Shown piece by piece: positions 36,289 through 44,074 of a stretch of DNA of 64,000 bases. The DNA is taken from the NCBI GenBank assembly GCA_945890485.1, contig CAMDCN010000005.1:186001-250000 (forward strand), written 5' to 3'. The notes under the pieces were generated by a model. The model was not told where the DNA came from and did no database searches. It saw only the letters and a program-made list of their open reading frames with translations. How positions within the stretch are numbered: the first letter of the stretch is position 1; each line of letters opens with the position of its first letter. Made by a program: the position numbers and the translations under genes. The stretch is from Candidatus Sulfopaludibacter sp. SbA3 (GTDB lineage Bacteria; Acidobacteriota; Terriglobia; Bryobacterales; Bryobacteraceae).

Positions 36289-36436
36289 GCCTCAACACGA
36301 CTTCAGCAAGGACGAGCGCGGCAAGTTCTGCCCGCCCGAGGCCGAACTTCGTTTGCCGATCTATTTGAGCCGTGAGGTCCAGGCCTATCTCATCCTGCGT
36401 GCAATCGAAAAGGCGTTCCGCTGCGGGATCTGGTGA
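36288..36436 (+). pseudogene. Second, frameshifted brnA copy
   Basis: This stretch closely repeats the intact brnA at 31580: PQHDFSKDERGKF, then AELRLPIYLSREVQAYL. After GluLys the run of A is one base shorter than in the intact copy, so GVPLxDLVN is out of frame and the frame ends as AFRCGIW. The true 3' end is lost. It directly abuts the ABC-permease fragment. A duplicated BrnTA locus that decayed is the simplest explanation. Confidence 0.75.
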
Positions 36437-36636
36437 ATGATGCACGAGGGAGGTTTTGAACCGACTTTATCTGGAGGCGTTGATGCAGGAGGCGGTTCGG
36501 GGGGCCCTTTGTCGCGATTTCTCGCGGCGGCGGGATAGACAGCGGCAAGCTGGCGATTGTTGCACCGTGGGCGAAAAATCTGCGCGGTTGTAATGGATTT
36601 GCCTGGCGAATCACGCACTACTGGGTAGGAGTCAAA

Positions 36637-37083
36637 ATGGCAAAATATCGTTCTCGTCCCCCGTCGAACAAGCAAAACCTGACTTATTCTTGTTGGGCAG
36701 CAGCGCTGGATTCCTTCAGCCGGGTTACGGCTGGGGTTCCCACCCTGAAAGAAAAAGACCTGATTGCTGCGTACGGAACAGGTACAAACGGCGCACTCGG
36801 CGCGCCGGGGTTGGCCCGTCTGAAGACGGCGCTGGGGACCTACGGCGTCAGAGTGGACCTGCTGGCATCGCTCAGCCTGCCTTACGACATCGAGGATCGG
36901 CTGCAGAAAAGTCATGTGGTCCTGGCCCGGCAAGTGGCCGGCGACGATTGGCACGCTTGGATGGTGTACGGGATCGACAACTACGTTCTGTACATGGAAC
37001 CGCGGGATGGGGTTTACCACTCGGTGAACTGGGGCACGGGCCTGACAAGCGCCAGGGGCTGGTACTTGTTCTGGAAGCCATAG
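36637..37083 (+). CDS. Papain-like cysteine protease domain protein
   Basis: This 148-residue single-domain protein is consistent with a papain-like/C39- or AvrRpt2-like fold. The likely nucleophile is Cys in LTYSCWAAALDSF (residue 19 region), His is in DDWHAWMVYGID (near 110) and an acidic or Asn partner sits in MEPRDG about 12 residues on. There is no signal peptide or transmembrane segment. Such small proteases occur as toxins, effectors of immune systems or phage-lysis helpers. It lies alone between TA remnants and the FitAB pair, and its partner is not visible, so the role is open. Confidence 0.6.
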   Translation: MAKYRSRPPSNKQNLTYSCWAAALDSFSRVTAGVPTLKEKDLIAAYGTGTNGALGAPGLARLKTALGTYGVRVDLLASLSLPYDIEDRLQKSHVVLARQVAGDDWHAWMVYGIDNYVLYMEPRDGVYHSVNWGTGLTSARGWYLFWKP

Positions 37084-37309
37084 AGTTCCGTTGTTGATTG
37101 GAGTAGGCGTACGAGCGACTTCCGCACACGGGCTCCCACGGAATTGGCCGGGCGACGACGGAGAATCGGGGGAGGGCACTTGGTTTCAAGTGTGTCGCCT
37201 GGTTGCTGTGTTTTGGAGGCCGCGTCCGTGGCTTTTCGTACGAGCGATTTGATTGCACTGCAATCATCGATTACGCTGTTGGTAGAACCTCGATACGGAG
37301 ACTCCTTCC

Positions 37310-37561
37310 ATGGCCAGCATTACCATTCGAAACTTAGGGGACGATTTGAAGCAGCGTTTGCGCGTCCGCGCGGCGGAGCATGGCCGTTCGATGGAGGAGG
37401 AGGTGCGGGACATTCTGCGGCGGGTGATCGGGGACGGCCCGTCTCCGCGCAACCTCGCCGCTTCGATCCGTAATCGCGTTGCGATTTCCGACCGGGTTGC
37501 TCTCGAGATACCGGCGCGTGAGCCGATGCGTGAGCCGCCTCCATTCGACAAGGGGCGGTGA
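37310..37561 (+). CDS. fitA: FitA/VapB-type antitoxin
   Basis: This 83-residue protein has an Arc/MetJ-type N-terminus (MASITIRNLGDDLKQRLRVR) and the FitA-like helix AAEHGRSMEEEVRDILRRV, followed by a toxin-binding tail ending PFDKGR. It binds operator DNA as a dimer and wraps the PIN toxin encoded next. The stop overlaps the toxin start by four bases. No lesion is visible in either gene, so this is the one fully intact PIN-type module in the accessory zone. A purine-rich site precedes the ATG. Confidence 0.9.
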   Translation: MASITIRNLGDDLKQRLRVRAAEHGRSMEEEVRDILRRVIGDGPSPRNLAASIRNRVAISDRVALEIPAREPMREPPPFDKGR

Positions 37562-38013
37562 TGATCATTCTAGACACGAACGTAGTCTCTGAATTGCTGC
37601 GGCCGGAGCCGACGGCACAGGTGGAGCGCTGGCTTGCGGAGCAGGACGGAGCGAAGGTGTATTTTACGGCCGTTGGCGAGGCCGAGCTGCGATATGGCGT
37701 TGCGATCCTTCCGGCGGGGAGACGGCGCAGGTCTTTGTCCCTGGCGATTGACAGCATTTTGGAAGAAGATTTCCATGACAGGATCCTGCCATTCGACCGG
37801 GCTGCCGCTCTCGCGTATGCTGTGATCGCACAGGAGCGGCGCGCCAAGGGCCGGCCGATCAGCCAGTTTGACTGTCAGATTGCCGCCATTGGCCGGGCAC
37901 ACGACGCGGTGGTAGCCACACGGAATACTGCCGACTATGAAGGCTGCGGGATCGAAGTGGTGGATCCTTGGCAGTGGGCGGTTGATGGCGGTGAGCCTTT
38001 GCGCGAGACGTAG
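37558..38013 (+). CDS. fitB: FitB/VapC-type PIN-domain ribonuclease toxin
   Basis: This 151-residue protein is a PIN-domain toxin with the acidic cluster: Asp in MIILDTNVVSELLRP, Glu in AVGEAELRYGV, Asp in FDRAAALAYAVI and Asp in GRPISQFDCQIAAIGR. The final VVATRNTADYEGCGIEVVDP is typical of the FitB subgroup. It likely cleaves RNA and is held inactive by FitA. Translation is coupled through ATGATG overlap with fitA. All four acidic positions are present and the frame is open to its normal length, so unlike its neighbours it appears functional. Confidence 0.92.
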   Translation: MMIILDTNVVSELLRPEPTAQVERWLAEQDGAKVYFTAVGEAELRYGVAILPAGRRRRSLSLAIDSILEEDFHDRILPFDRAAALAYAVIAQERRAKGRPISQFDCQIAAIGRAHDAVVATRNTADYEGCGIEVVDPWQWAVDGGEPLRET

Positions 38014-38455
38014 GAAGCGCTCAGTGCACGATGGCTCATCGGGTACGGGAGCTGTGGGCGCAAGTGACGCTGCGGCGCGGGGTCAGAAAGCCGACGGGAG
38101 CCGGTGACACACAACCATGTTCGGCGGCGTGGGGTGAGACGCGAAAGGAAAAGGCATGCAGATGAGTGGAGAGAGTCCCGACGGTATCGCCAACACCTTC
38201 ACCGCGGCAGGTGGAGATTTGTCGCGGCGTGCGCGAAGGTCTTGCGCCTGGGGAACTGCTTGATTCTCCACATGTATGATGATTGCGGGCTGGTCCTGAT
38301 AGCTCGAGCCAGGGAGGCTTTGGGGCCGATCGATTGGCAATTCCATTAGTGGATTCTTGACTATGATCGGGGCCGAATCGGGAAGCTGTTCGAGTCGTGA
38401 GTCGCCGAGTTTCGAGGTATGGCTTCTGATTGGTTCTTCCGAAATGCGGGTACTC
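38014..38455. other. Region of about 440 bases without a recognisable gene
   Basis: Short open frames occur on both strands, but none has a family signature, a ribosome site or a consistent neighbour. I see no tRNA and no clear repeat. It may be debris between two TA modules. Confidence 0.4.
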
Positions 38456-38891
38456 CTATCGGATGAATGTGATTCGATAGGAATCATTTCCGGCCAAGGC
38501 ATCGAATTCGTGGTGGTCCGCGGTAAGGACCCTGCCGTTTAGCCGATGCGCCAGATCCAGAGCGAAACAGTCGGCCAGCGAAACTCGGCGGAGTTTCGCT
38601 TTCAATGTACCGGCGGCCTGCCAGACTGCAGTTGCGAGGTTGTTGTCCTCAATGACGCCCAGGTTTCGCAGATCGGCAATCGCTTGCAGCGCGTCTGCAT
38701 CGCCCTGATGCGCGCTCAAAATCGTAGAAGACTTCGCATAAATTGAGTGCTTGGGCGAAACATTGCGAGTCTGGCTCCAGGAGGGTCATGGCTACGGCAT
38801 CCGCGCCGGGTTCGTCGCGAAGAAACGCGATCATGGCGCTCGCATCAAGAATATAGTTCACGGTCTCGAGTCCAACGCCGTCTCTTCTCAC
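38456..38891 (-). pseudogene. VapC-type PIN toxin, frameshifted
   Basis: The first part reads NYILDASAMIAFLRDEPGAD then AQALNLCEVFYDFERA (minus strand, from GTG at 38891 or 38861). The C-terminal part, LSAHQGDADALQAIADL, then VSLADCFALDLAHRLNGRVL and TADHHEFDAL, is in another frame from about 38720. Joined, they make a standard 130-residue VapC with its Asp, Glu and Asp residues, so a small indel near 38718-38724 has broken it. The antitoxin frame upstream overlaps the toxin start by GTGA and is open. Confidence 0.8.
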
Positions 38892-39088
38892 TTCCGCCGC
38901 AGAAAAGACTCACTGGATGTTGGGACGTGCCGATACTTTCCTCTGATCGAGTCAACGAGCTGCTGGCGAGCCCAGGCGACGGGCGGGTTAACCGGTTCGA
39001 GGGTTGCCAACGCCGACATTAGCTCGCGACGTTGCTGGTCGTCGAGGCTCTGGACGGCCCTCATGATCGATTGCACTTGCTCAGACAC
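38888..39088 (-). CDS. Antitoxin partner of the frameshifted PIN toxin
   Basis: This 66-residue protein has a GTG start at 39086-39088, supported by AGGAG nine bases upstream. It reads VSEQVQSIMRAVQSLDDQQR then VNPPVAWARQQLVDSIRGKY. The helical start and the C-terminal VxxIRGKYxHxPTSSESFL pattern occur in small antitoxins encoded before VapC toxins in Acidobacteria and Cyanobacteria. It overlaps the toxin start by four bases. A longer in-frame extension upstream exists but is Arg/Pro-rich and lacks a ribosome site. Confidence 0.65.
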   Translation of the reverse strand: MSEQVQSIMRAVQSLDDQQRRELMSALATLEPVNPPVAWARQQLVDSIRGKYRHVPTSSESFLRRK

Positions 39089-39567
39089 CTGGATCTCTCC
39101 TGACCCTAATGATATCCAATCGGCGGACGTATTCAGTCGAGTGGCCACTATAGCGAGGCCAAGCGGCAACACAAGCGCTACGCGGTTCGATGCGGAATCC
39201 AGGTCCTCCCGCCATTCCGGCCTCACTGGGCATTTCGCCCGTATGGAGGACCAATTCATCACCGTCACACACCGCGGCGCTGCGGCGGGCTCGAACCTGC
39301 GACGGTTTGGGCCCTCGAGAACCCAGATGTGGACGCCCGGGGGATCGCGATGTTGCGTTTTTCGTGCCGGGCAATCTGTTGTTGCTGGTTTCCGACAGCG
39401 GGGCGGGAGTCCTCGAGAACAGCCAATGCCGGATCCCTGCCGCCGGCTGCACCTGAATGCTTCGTTCCGCGCGTCCTTGACGGGGCCACGAATCATCTGG
39501 CGGGTTGGAGATCAGCAGGAGTTTGAAGCATTGTCCGTCCGAGCCCTTTGGGAATCGGCTGGGACTA
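39089..39567. other. Region of about 480 bases, possible exported-protein remnant
   Basis: No intact gene. On the plus strand a frame around 39345-39445 reads VAFFVPGNLLLLVSDSGAGV then LENSQCRIPAAG. That recalls the 'lLnd.G.....g.L.NSQCtv' motif of repeated acidobacterial/chloroflexal secreted proteins, but it is short and flanked by unrelated sequence, so at best it is a fragment. Confidence 0.3.
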
Positions 39568-39949
39568 TCAATTGGCGAAGACTACGACTCGGGCCCGGTG
39601 AGCACCACGTAGCTTTTCGTCGCAGGTGAAAAGGTCCGCTCCGGTTGCTTCGGCCAGGGCTATGTAGGTAGCGCCGTAGGGCGTGAAGTTGTGGCGCAGT
39701 TCCCAGACGCGGGCAAGCAACGGAACATGGGAGTAGCGCTCGACGGGCAGCGCGGTGAGCTCAGAGAGAAAGTGGGCGCTGCGTTGCGCGTTGATCCTCA
39801 GGCCGGGAGTCCGTCGCCGAATGGCGCTGACCACTTCGACGCCGAGCAATTTGGGGACGATGAACGGATCTTCGCGTAATTCGGATGTTTTCGGCGAGCC
39901 GGCCATTCGTCAGCAATTCAACCACAACTGCGGCATCCAAAACGATCAC
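39568..39949 (-). pseudogene. Second VapC-type PIN toxin, frameshifted near its start
   Basis: From the ATG at 39947-39949 the frame reads MIVLDAAVVVELLTNGRLAE then NIRI. The continuation LREDPFIVPKLLGVEVVSAI, then RYSHVPLLARVWELRHNFTP and ALAEATGADLFTCDEKLRG, lies in another frame from about 39893. Together they form a complete PIN toxin. A one-base indel near 39890-39896 separates the catalytic Asp from the rest. The antitoxin stop overlaps the toxin ATG by four bases, as expected for a VapBC operon. Confidence 0.82.
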
Positions 39950-40176
39950 CGTTCATCCCGCATGGCCCGGATCACTTCGGCAGCGGTCTGCTTGGTGCGG
40001 GTCGGCTTGGCTTCCTGCGTGCGTTGCAGCCACTCCTTTATCGTGGGGCGCTCGGCCACACGCTCCAATTCCCTTTTGATGTAGTCGGAAAGGTTCATTC
40101 CTCCCCGCGCCGCGCGGGCCTTCAGCGTGCTATGAAGCTCATCGGGGACATCCCGGATCTGGATCATCTTGGACAT
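39946..40176 (-). CDS. vapB: VapB-type antitoxin (FitA/Arc-like)
   Basis: This 76-residue protein starts MSKMIQIRDVPDELHSTLKA, continues RAARGGMNLSDYIKRELERV and has the tail AKPTRTKQTAAEVIRAMRDE, the normal layout of VapB antitoxins (RHH DNA binding then toxin-binding peptide). I use the ATG at 40174-40176 because a strong promoter ends six bases upstream; a longer frame to 40206 would begin inside that promoter. The toxin that follows is frameshifted, so this antitoxin appears orphaned but may still bind its ACATGT operator. Confidence 0.85.
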   Translation of the reverse strand: MSKMIQIRDVPDELHSTLKARAARGGMNLSDYIKRELERVAERPTIKEWLQRTQEAKPTRTKQTAAEVIRAMRDER

Positions 40177-40182
40177 GTTCCG

Positions 40183-40211
40183 ACCATAGAAACATGTGCT
40201 CCACATGTCAA
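40183..40211 (-). promoter_or_regulatory. vapB promoter with ACATGT operator repeats
   Basis: On the minus strand, TTGACA (40206-40211), a 17-base spacer and TATGGT (40183-40188) form a near-consensus sigma-70 promoter. Its -10 ends six bases before the vapB ATG, so the mRNA is probably leaderless. ACATGT occurs three times, at about 40173-40178, 40192-40197 and 40203-40208, spanning the start, the spacer and the -35. This is a plausible VapB binding array for autoregulation. Confidence 0.75.
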
Positions 40212-40290
40212 TTCCGGATCGATCGCTCCTGGGAGTCGCGACGGGCTAAGCGGTTGGGGGAATCCCTGTTCAGCCTGGGGGAACAGCGTT

Positions 40291-40320
40291 TTGACAACAG
40301 TGGGATAGCCGCAATATACT
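40291..40320 (+). promoter_or_regulatory. Promoter of the IclR-type gene
   Basis: TTGACA (40291-40296), an 18-base spacer and TATACT (40315-40320) make a strong sigma-70 promoter. The -10 ends eight bases before the ATG at 40329, so transcription would begin at or just before the start codon (leaderless). No Shine-Dalgarno is present, which agrees with that. Confidence 0.75.
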
Positions 40321-40328
40321 CAGGCGGA

Positions 40329-41153
40329 ATGGTTGCGTCGATTCCTATTTCGAAGCGGTCAGCAGGGCCGAACGACGGCGTCAGGTCGTCGCGGCCGGCG
40401 CAAGTGGCTTCCGTTCGCAAGGCGATCGAGCTGCTGGGTTCGTTCACTCCGCAGACTCCTTGCTGGGCGCTCTCGGACCTGGCTCGCCATCTGCAGATTC
40501 CAAAAAGCACCGCGCATAATCTGCTCCAGACCTTGAAGGACTTTGACTTCGTTCAACAGGATGAACAGGCCAAGGTGTATCGGCTGGGGGCTCGGGCGCT
40601 GGAGATTGGGTTGACGTTTGCGCGGGGGAGCGAGCTGCTCTCGCACGCTCGGGCCGTCATGAACCGTCTGGCGGAACAGACGGGGGAGACGGTGAAGTTT
40701 GGGGTCTTGTCGAACCAGCAGGTTCTGATCGTCGCGGCGGTCGAATCGCTGCGCCAGTTGCATACCCGGGGCGACCTGGGCACTCGCTGGCCGCTCCATT
40801 CTTCGAGCTTGGGCAAGGCGATTTTGAGCGCTTTGCCTTGGGAGCAGGCGGCTCGCATTCTGGGCGCTACGGGGATGCCTCGCTTTACGCGGACGACTTT
40901 GCAAACCCTGGAGGAGGCGGAACGGGAGATGAAGCAGATTCGTTCTCGCGGCTATGCTCTTGACCGGCAGGAGAATGAACCGGGGGTCTGCTGTGTGGCG
41001 GCCCCGGTGGTGGATCCTCTGCACGGGACTGTGGCGGCGATCTCTGTCTCCGGGCCGAGCGCGCGGATGCGCGATGCCCAACTTTCTGAACTGGGGCGGC
41101 AGGTGGCCGCCGCTGGTCTTGCGATTTCGAATTTTTCTGACAAAGGCTTATGA
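40329..41153 (+). CDS. IclR-family transcriptional regulator
   Basis: This 274-residue protein has an N-terminal winged helix (SVRKAIELLGSFTPQTPCWA, then LSDLARHLQIPKSTAHNLLQ) and an IclR effector domain: LGARALEIGLTFARGSELLS, GETVKFGVLSNQQVLIVAAV, PLHSSSLGKAILSALP and PVVDPLHGTVAAISVSGPS. Such regulators sense small acids or sugars. Its end overlaps the next gene by four bases (ATGA), so it probably controls the aldolase-NHL operon it belongs to. The ATG at 40329 fits the strong leaderless promoter; the longer open frame to 40194 lies upstream of that promoter and is not translated. Confidence 0.92.
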   Translation: MVASIPISKRSAGPNDGVRSSRPAQVASVRKAIELLGSFTPQTPCWALSDLARHLQIPKSTAHNLLQTLKDFDFVQQDEQAKVYRLGARALEIGLTFARGSELLSHARAVMNRLAEQTGETVKFGVLSNQQVLIVAAVESLRQLHTRGDLGTRWPLHSSSLGKAILSALPWEQAARILGATGMPRFTRTTLQTLEEAEREMKQIRSRGYALDRQENEPGVCCVAAPVVDPLHGTVAAISVSGPSARMRDAQLSELGRQVAAAGLAISNFSDKGL

Positions 41154-42067
41154 ACATTTCCTCTATTCAAGGGATTATTCCCCCGCTGGTTACTCCGTTC
41201 GTGAATGACGACGGGATCGACGAACAGTCGCATCGCGCTGAGGTCCGCCATATGGTGGAGTCGGCGAAGATTCATGGGCTCGCCGTTTGCGGCAGCACCG
41301 GCGAGGGGCACACCCTCACTACCGAAGAGACCCGGCGCATTACCGCTTGGACTGTCGACGAAGTGAAGGGCCGGGTGCCGGTGATTACAGGGATTATCGC
41401 GGACAGCACGCGGTCGGCGATTGAACGGGCGAAGGCCGTGGCGGATTTGGGCGTGGCGGCGCTGCAGGTGACCCCGGTTCACTATGTGTTCCGGCCGGAT
41501 GACGACAGCATGCTGCGGTTCTTCGCGACGGTTTCCGAGCAGAGCGGGCTGCCGGTGATTATCTACAACGTGGTGCCGCAGTCGTATCTGCTGCCTCCGC
41601 TGCTGGTGCGGATCTTGAAAGAGGTGGATGGGGTGATTGGGGTGAAGCAGAGCGCTAGCGATATGAAGGCGCTGGCGGATTTGCTGATTCTGACGGCGGA
41701 GGCGGGGATTGCGGACAAGGTGCGGATTCTGTCGGCGGTGGATGCGCTGCTGTATCCGTCGTTCCAGATTGGTTCGCATGGCGCCGTCGCTGCGATCTTG
41801 ACCGCGGTGCCGGAATGGTGCGTGGAGCTTTGGGAGGCGGTACGGGCGGGGAACCATGCGCGGGCGCTGCTGCTGCATACGCATTTGTTGCACCTGTGGA
41901 ATGCGATTGAGGCGCCGAATCTGCCGGCCAATGTGCGGACAGCGATGGCGCTGCGGGGCCGGCCCGGGGGGCAGTCGCGGAGCCCGATGCCGCCGAGTTC
42001 GCCGGCGCAGCGGGCACGGATCGAGGCGGTGTTGGCGCGGGCGGGACAAGATTTGGGAGGGCTATAG
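41150..42067 (+). CDS. DHDPS/N-acetylneuraminate lyase family aldolase
   Basis: This 305-residue TIM-barrel aldolase has GIIPPLVTPFVNDDGID at the N-terminus, VCGSTGEGHTLTTEE (pyruvate carboxylate loop), the catalytic Tyr in VIIYNVVPQSYLLPP and the Schiff-base Lys in GVIGVKQSASDMKAL. Unlike biosynthetic DapA the context is catabolic: an IclR regulator overlaps the start and an NHL protein follows by two bases. So the substrate is more likely a sugar acid or other 2-keto compound than aspartate semialdehyde. The C-terminus ends with an unusual Gly/Ser/Pro-rich stretch (RGRPGGQSRSPMPPSS) before a final helix. Confidence 0.88.
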   Translation: MNISSIQGIIPPLVTPFVNDDGIDEQSHRAEVRHMVESAKIHGLAVCGSTGEGHTLTTEETRRITAWTVDEVKGRVPVITGIIADSTRSAIERAKAVADLGVAALQVTPVHYVFRPDDDSMLRFFATVSEQSGLPVIIYNVVPQSYLLPPLLVRILKEVDGVIGVKQSASDMKALADLLILTAEAGIADKVRILSAVDALLYPSFQIGSHGAVAAILTAVPEWCVELWEAVRAGNHARALLLHTHLLHLWNAIEAPNLPANVRTAMALRGRPGGQSRSPMPPSSPAQRARIEAVLARAGQDLGGL

Positions 42068-42069
42068 CG

Positions 42070-43260
42070 ATGATTCGTGGAACGTTGGTGTTGCTGGCGG
42101 CGGCGGCTTCGCTGCTGGGGCAGGTGGCGGGGCGGCCGGTGATTTCGCCGTCCTTGGTGCATGTGGATTTGGGCGCTTCGAAGCAGTTCGCGATCCAGGT
42201 GGATGGGCGAGCGGCGGAGGGGGTGACCTGGTATGTGAACGATGCCGCGGGCGGGGACGCGAAATATGGGAAGATTTCGCGGAGCGGGCTGTACACGGCT
42301 CCGGCGGCGATGCCGCAGCCGCGGGAGGTCCATATTCATGGGGTGGTGGGGAAGGCGAAGCCGTTCCATGTATTTGCGACGGTGATTGTGGGGCAGGCGC
42401 CGCTGCAGTACCGGCTGGTGACTCGCTTTGGGGAGCGGGGGACAGGGCCGGGGAAGATCAAGGATCCGCATGGGTTTGCGTTTGACAAAGACCGGAACCT
42501 GATTATTACGGATGCGTTGGACCACCGGGTGTACCGGTTTAGTAAGCAGGGGAAGTATCTGGGGGAGTTGGGATATGGCGAGGGGGTGGATACGGCGCAG
42601 TTTAAGCAGCCGCGCGACGTGAAGGTAGATTCGAAGGGGAATATCGTGATTGCGGATGCGGATAACTCGCGGATCCAGATTTTCGATCCAGAGGGGAAGT
42701 TTATCCGGATGTACGGGAAGAAAGGGACGGCGCCGGGGGATATGTTACGGGTGCATGCGCTGGAGTATGGGAAGGAGGATAAGCTGTATGCCGTGGACGT
42801 GGATAACAGCCGGGTGATGGTGTTTGACGGGATGGGTAAGTTGCTGCATTACTGGGGCAAGGCGGGGAAGGGGCCGGGGGAGTTTCAGGATCCGCATGGG
42901 TTGGCGAGTGATGCGAATGGGGACATCTTTGTGTCGAATTACTGGGGGTCTTGCCAGAAGTTTACGGGGGACGGGAGGTATTTGTTTGAGTTCGCGGTGC
43001 CGGAGAAGGAGGCGTTTACGCATGCGCATGCGATTAACGGGGACCGGTGGGGGAATGTGTATCTGATGGCGCGGGATAAGGACAATCGGAACGCGATTGT
43101 GAAGTACAACAATAACGGGACGCTGGTGGCGACTTGGCCGCCGTTGCGGCCGGTGAAGGAGTGGGGGGTGAAGGCGGCGATTGTGGATGGGGACGGGACG
43201 ATTTATGTGGGGGTGGAGTCGCAGCAGATTGTGGGGATTGAGGTGTACGCGGAGCAGTAG
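42070..43260 (+). CDS. Secreted NHL-repeat beta-propeller protein
   Basis: This 396-residue protein has a signal peptide (MIRGTLVLLAAAASLLGQ). An N-terminal Ig-like segment (about 25-115) is followed by NHL repeats: DPHGFAFDKDRNLIITDALD, QPRDVKVDSKGNIVIADADN, RVHALEYGKEDKLYAVDVDN and DPHGLASDANGDIFVSNYWG. These form a six-bladed propeller used for binding or for peptidyl-glycine lyase-like catalysis; no metal-site His/Met set is obvious. It begins two bases after the aldolase and ends before a strong terminator hairpin. Together with the IclR regulator and aldolase it forms one operon, perhaps for uptake and breakdown of an extracellular compound. Confidence 0.82.
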   Translation: MIRGTLVLLAAAASLLGQVAGRPVISPSLVHVDLGASKQFAIQVDGRAAEGVTWYVNDAAGGDAKYGKISRSGLYTAPAAMPQPREVHIHGVVGKAKPFHVFATVIVGQAPLQYRLVTRFGERGTGPGKIKDPHGFAFDKDRNLIITDALDHRVYRFSKQGKYLGELGYGEGVDTAQFKQPRDVKVDSKGNIVIADADNSRIQIFDPEGKFIRMYGKKGTAPGDMLRVHALEYGKEDKLYAVDVDNSRVMVFDGMGKLLHYWGKAGKGPGEFQDPHGLASDANGDIFVSNYWGSCQKFTGDGRYLFEFAVPEKEAFTHAHAINGDRWGNVYLMARDKDNRNAIVKYNNNGTLVATWPPLRPVKEWGVKAAIVDGDGTIYVGVESQQIVGIEVYAEQ

Positions 43261-43265
43261 GGGGT

Positions 43266-43306
43266 TGGGACGCGGCGGGCAGGAAGGCGAAGCGCGCCGC
43301 GTCCCA
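43266..43306 (+). terminator. Intrinsic terminator after the NHL gene
   Basis: TGGGACGCGGCG (43266-43277) pairs perfectly with CGCCGCGTCCCA (43295-43306) across a 17-base loop, followed by CTTTTAG. A 12-base GC-rich stem with a short T-run, six bases after the stop codon, fits an intrinsic terminator. Confidence 0.75.
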
Positions 43307-43834
43307 CTTTTAGGTTTGGCGGGAGGAGGCGGATCGTCCGTAGGTGCGCTTTGGGGTGCGGACTTCGATGACGCCGGTGCCTTGGCTGCCGGGCCAGACG
43401 GTTTCGCGGAGTTCGAGGAAGGGGGGTGCGGTTGGTCGCTAGGGCCGCCGGAGAGGAACGTGCCGAGTTGTCACCAGGCCTCGTTTTCGCGCTTGCAGAA
43501 GAGTACGGTGGTGTGGCGGCTTGTTTGCTCTGTAGAAGATGCGTTCGAGGGTGGGATCCGCGTCGAGGTTGAGGGCGGATAGGCTGGCGCTGGGGACGGG
43601 TTCGTTCCCGAGCGGAGATAGCTCCAGGGGCGAGAAGGCCTCGCGGACCAAGTTGAGGTTAATTGAGCGAGAGCGTCCTGCGGGGAGAGGGCGAGGGGCC
43701 AAACGGGGGCGACACAAGAGCAAGGTAGCAGAAGGGAGCCAGAGGGCCGAGCGGCCGCGATGGTCGACTGCGGATGTTCTGCTTCGATGCCGGCGTGGTG
43801 CGGAGCGAGTATGCAGGATGGTATAACCACGAGT
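43307..43834 (-). pseudogene. Decayed coding remnant between the NHL gene and mazEF
   Basis: About 530 bases without an intact gene. On the minus strand, pieces of coding-like sequence appear in different frames: LVREAFSPLELSPLGNEPVP and LNLDADPTLERIFYRANKPP (about 43530-43660), TVLFCKRENEAW ending at a stop near 43471, and PFLELRETVWPGSQGTGVIE followed by RTPKRTYGRSASS (43313-43420). They read as the C-terminal part of one protein broken by frameshifts and stops. I do not recognise the family. The right end (after about 43800) holds TATAAC at 43822-43827, a probable -10 for the antitoxin gene. Confidence 0.35.
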
Positions 43835-44074
43835 ATGAAGACAGCAGTGTCGATTGACGATACCTTAATGGAGCGGGCGGACGCTGTGGCTCAGGAATTG
43901 GGTATGAGCCGGAGCGGACTGGTGGCGGAGGCACTGCGGGGATATCTGGACGAGCGCCGGCGCAGAAGTATCACCGAGCAGTTGGATGAGGCGTATGCGG
44001 ACGAACCTAACGACGGCGAACGACGACTCAGCGGGCGATTGAAATCGAAGGCTTCGGTGTTTGAGGTATGGTAG
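43835..44074 (+). CDS. mazE: Ribbon-helix-helix antitoxin (MazE/CopG type)
   Basis: This 79-residue protein has the RHH start MKTAVSIDDTLMERADAVAQ, then ELGMSRSGLVAEALRGYLDE, and an acidic tail ending KASVFEVW. It precedes and overlaps a MazF-type toxin by seven bases. A TATAAC seven bases before the ATG hints at leaderless transcription. Unlike the modules between 31 and 40 kb, both partners are complete. Symbol assigned by position and fold class; the exact MazE subgroup is not certain. Confidence 0.8.
   Translation: MKTAVSIDDTLMERADAVAQELGMSRSGLVAEALRGYLDERRRRSITEQLDEAYADEPNDGERRLSGRLKSKASVFEVW

Noticed and set aside
39568-39949. Programmed frameshift in the VapC-like toxin
   Set aside because: No slippery heptamer or downstream pseudoknot was seen, and neighbouring toxins show other kinds of lesions; decay is simpler.
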